Below are positions 22,441 to 23,706 of a stretch of 23,706 nt of DNA, in pieces (within the stretch, counting starts at the first letter, position 1; each line of letters starts with the position of its first letter). Below the pieces are notes generated by a model, which searched no databases, was not told the DNA's origin, and saw nothing but the letters and a program-made list of their open reading frames with translations. The DNA is from RGIG8745 sp045576655 (lineage in GTDB: Bacteria > Bacteroidota > Bacteroidia > Bacteroidales > Bacteroidaceae). The position numbers were made by a program, and so were the translations under genes. The stretch is taken from contig JAZNGW010000037.1 in the NCBI GenBank assembly GCA_045576655.1, positions 1 to 23,706 of the forward strand, in the 5' to 3' direction.

Positions 22441-22472
22441 TTTGCATTTTGTAATAAATATATTACCTTTGC
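22441..22472 (+). promoter_or_regulatory. Promoter of the toxin-antitoxin pair
   Basis: TTTG (22441-22444), a 19-bp spacer and TACCTTTGC (22464-22472) match the -33/-7 consensus perfectly. The ATG of the first gene starts at 22476, so the mRNA is predicted to have almost no leader. Confidence 0.8.
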
Positions 22473-22475
22473 GGC

Positions 22476-22808
22476 ATGAGAACAATGCTTAGAAGTCCAG
22501 AGTTTGATGAATTTTACCACTCGATGCCTACAAACGTTCAGAGCAAAATAAAATATGCGATGAATGTTATAGCAGAAATAAAAGTAGTAAACACTAAATT
22601 AGTCAAGAAGTTGGTTGACACAGACTTTTACGAATTAAGAATATCTGTAGGAAATGAATACCGTGTCATACTCTTTACGATAGACCACGAAAACTTTATC
22701 GAAGCAGAACAGATCATACTCTTGAATGGTTTTATGAAAAAATCAACAAAAGACTACAAACGAGAATTGGAAAAAGCACAACAAATCTTAAACAAATTAC
22801 AACAATGA
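22476..22808 (+). CDS. RelE/HigB-like toxin of a type II toxin-antitoxin pair
   Basis: 110 residues with the RelE/ParE fold pattern: SPEFDEFYHSMPTNVQSKIKY, KLVDTDFYELRISVGNEYRV, then ILFTIDHENFIEAEQIILLN and a C-terminal helix KSTKDYKRELEKAQQIL. RelE/HigB toxins cleave mRNA on the ribosome; that activity is assumed from family. The toxin gene comes before the antitoxin gene, the HigBA order, and the two overlap by 4 bp (ATGA). ATG 22476 matches homologs I recall (MRT/MRE starts); ATG 22485 is the alternative, because the promoter lies so close. AT-rich compared with the OmpA gene. Confidence 0.88.
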   Translation: MRTMLRSPEFDEFYHSMPTNVQSKIKYAMNVIAEIKVVNTKLVKKLVDTDFYELRISVGNEYRVILFTIDHENFIEAEQIILLNGFMKKSTKDYKRELEKAQQILNKLQQ

Positions 22809-23116
22809 GACCTAAGATCGACATAAACAAACTTAAGCATCTGCCTACAGCGGAAGATATGTTTACAGAGGAGTATGGCGCAAAAGGCTGTGCTACTCGT
22901 GAAGAATTTGACGCAAAGTCACGCGCCTGGTACTATGCAGAAGTATTGAAAAATGCTCGCAAATCAGCCGGTATTACACAGCAACAACTTGCTGACAAAA
23001 TAGGGAAGAAACGCGAATACATAGCAATGTTGGAGAAAGGGGAAACCGACATGCAACTATCTACCTTCATAATGATTTCTGATGCTGTAGGATTGAAATT
23101 CGCACTCACATACTAA
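22805..23116 (+). CDS. XRE/HigA-type antitoxin
   Basis: 103 residues. The N-terminal 45 residues (MRPKIDINKLKHLPTAEDMF...) likely contact the toxin; residues 48-100 form a helix-turn-helix of the XRE/Cro class (NARKSAGITQQQLADKIGKK, then REYIAMLEKGE). It should neutralise the toxin and repress the shared promoter at 22441-22472. Translation is coupled through the ATGA overlap. The stop codon is 30 bp before the right 53-bp direct repeat. Confidence 0.9.
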   Translation: MRPKIDINKLKHLPTAEDMFTEEYGAKGCATREEFDAKSRAWYYAEVLKNARKSAGITQQQLADKIGKKREYIAMLEKGETDMQLSTFIMISDAVGLKFALTY

Positions 23117-23146
23117 AGTTTCATGCTTTATCAAAACAAACATCGG

Positions 23147-23199
23147 CAGGGGCAGCGCACACACAGCGTTGCCCCTGTTCGTTTATGCTAATAACATTA
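23147..23199 (+). repeat. 53-bp direct repeat, right copy
   Basis: Exact copy of 22371-22423, 776 bp downstream, including the CAGGGGCAGCGC/GCGTTGCCCCTG hairpin (23147-23177). Confidence 0.95.
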
Positions 23200-23202
23200 C
23201 TT

Positions 23203-23231
23203 CCGCAGGGCGGGCGAACCCCGCCCTGCGG
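23203..23231. repeat. Strong GC-rich hairpin
   Basis: CCGCAGGGCGGG and CCCGCCCTGCGG are perfect 12-bp arms around a CGAAC loop. Related in sequence to the 4264-4287 element but without a GTAG end. Confidence 0.8.
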
Positions 23232-23274
23232 CGATGATGAGAACGATAACTATAACGGGAACAGCAATTGTTTT

Positions 23275-23302
23275 CGGGCGGACACATAGGTCCGCACCCT
23301 AC
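23275..23302 (-). repeat. GTAG-headed palindrome, minus orientation
   Basis: Minus strand: GTAGGGTGCGGACC then TATGTGTCCGCCCG, arms GCGGAC(C)/GTCCGC. The bases CGGGCGGACACATAGGTCC also occur at 1799 and 3591, where the GTAG end is lost. Confidence 0.8.
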
Positions 23303-23316
23303 AACCCCCTCCCTAA

Positions 23317-23334
23317 CCCTCCCCGAAGGGAGGG
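23317..23334. repeat. Hairpin CCCTCCC-CGAA-GGGAGGG
   Basis: Perfect 7-bp stem with a CGAA tetraloop, inside a C-rich run (ACAACCCCCTCCCTAA). Confidence 0.7.
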
Positions 23335-23388
23335 AACAATAATGCCCCTACGGAGCCCCTGCCCTGTGTCTTATTGAAATAATTGCCT

Positions 23389-23415
23389 GTAGGGCGCACC
23401 CCTTGCGGGTGCCCG
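23389..23415 (+). repeat. GTAG-headed palindrome
   Basis: Third copy of the 1291-1316 / 3961-3986 core, here followed by GAAAAC instead of a T-run. Confidence 0.8.
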
Positions 23416-23427
23416 AAAACAACAGCA

Positions 23428-23453
23428 GTAGAGACGTCACAGTGTGGCGTCTA
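23428..23453 (+). repeat. GTAG-headed palindrome
   Basis: GTAGAGACGTCACAGTGTGG then CGTCTAAGG, plus-strand relative of the element at 4226-4251, with a weaker end of the right arm. Confidence 0.7.
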
Positions 23454-23548
23454 AGGAAGAAAATACCAATAACAATAATAACAAATAGAAATAATAGAAA
23501 TTGGTGCAGTGCACTCAAAAAAGTGTTCCTGCCTCGGTGCAAAACCGC

Positions 23549-23574
23549 CGTCACTCCGCTCCTTACTTCCCGAC
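23549..23574. repeat. 26-bp dispersed repeat, copy 2
   Basis: Exact match to 3653-3678. The 510-bp stretch 23117-23626 contains these repeats and palindromes and no credible gene. Confidence 0.85.
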
Positions 23575-23626
23575 CCCTCGCTGTGTCTTTTTGTAAAATA
23601 GGTTGACTCATTAAAATTTTAATTTT

Positions 23627-23706
23627 ATGAGTATACTTCGCAATGGTCTTCTTCCTTCGATATCAGGTAAGACCGAGAAATTCAGGGAACTTTTGGAACT
23701 TCATTA
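23627..23706 (+). CDS. Start of an unrecognised gene, cut by window edge
   Basis: ATG at 23627 opens a frame of 26 codons to the window end (MSILRNGLLPSISGK..., then TEKFRELLELH). The upstream 15 bp are AT-rich (TTAAAATTTTAATTTT) as before other Bacteroidetes genes. No signal peptide is seen. I do not recognise the family from so short a piece. Confidence 0.5.
   Translation, partial: MSILRNGLLPSISGKTEKFRELLELH

Noticed and set aside
23348..23611. Overlapping frames on both strands near the right end
   Set aside because: They consist of dispersed repeats and palindromes and have no start-site signals.
1..23706. tRNA, rRNA or insertion-sequence transposase genes
   Set aside because: I saw no cloverleaf-type tRNA sequence, no rRNA stretch and no transposase-like frame.

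Overview
This window looks like a chromosomal segment of a Bacteroidales bacterium, most likely Prevotella or a close relative. The reasons are perfect TAnnTTTG(C) promoter boxes before several genes, weak or absent Shine-Dalgarno sites, TlpA-like (DUF4369 plus thioredoxin), DUF3109 and OmpA-type proteins, and the gene pairs pyrE/SRPBCC/argH and parE/coaD. Most genes are ordinary core metabolism or envelope genes. The unusual content lies between the genes and in three accessory insertions.

Layout. 1-698 (-): 5' part of a secreted protein running off the left edge. 699-4306: a repeat island around a single AAA_14/DUF4143 ATPase gene (1925-3208, +), built from heptamer arrays, GTAG-headed palindromes, duplicated blocks of about 155-277 bp, 23-bp and 21-bp tandem repeats. 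4307-5284 (-): periplasmic TlpA-like thiol-disulfide oxidoreductase. 5518-9397 (+): a probable operon of a SulP transporter, an HI0933-type flavoprotein, a small cupin and a DUF3109 cysteine-rich protein. 9501-13659 (-): pyrE, an SRPBCC protein, argH, an aldo/keto reductase and a lipoprotein. 14001-21012 (-): a GNAT-like protein, a type II restriction-modification pair (MTase, then an MvaI/BcnI-family endonuclease), parE, coaD and class I fumarase. 21180-22328 (+): OmpA-family porin/peptidoglycan anchor. 22476-23116 (+): a RelE/HigB-like toxin and XRE antitoxin. 23117-23626: more palindromes. 23627-end (+): the start of an unrecognised gene.

Most striking pattern. In the island, six arrays of 7-bp units (GTTTATC, GTTTATG, GTTAATG, GTTGAGG and others) keep perfect or near-perfect register for 6-14 units. 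Five of them end exactly where a GTAG begins, and four of those five GTAGs head a clear palindrome or close variant of one. GTAG-headed palindromes are the hallmark of REP elements mobilised by RAYT (Y1 tyrosine) transposases, but no such transposase lies in this window. Other heptamer arrays with different sequences fill gaps between genes, and one exactly spans the convergent gap from stop codon to stop codon (9397-9501). Two distant loci (3703-3779 and 13832-13922) carry related 21-bp arrays. The toxin-antitoxin pair sits between two identical 53-bp direct repeats. The predicted target of the restriction system, CCSGG, appears to be strongly depleted here by hand count, whereas CCWGG is not.
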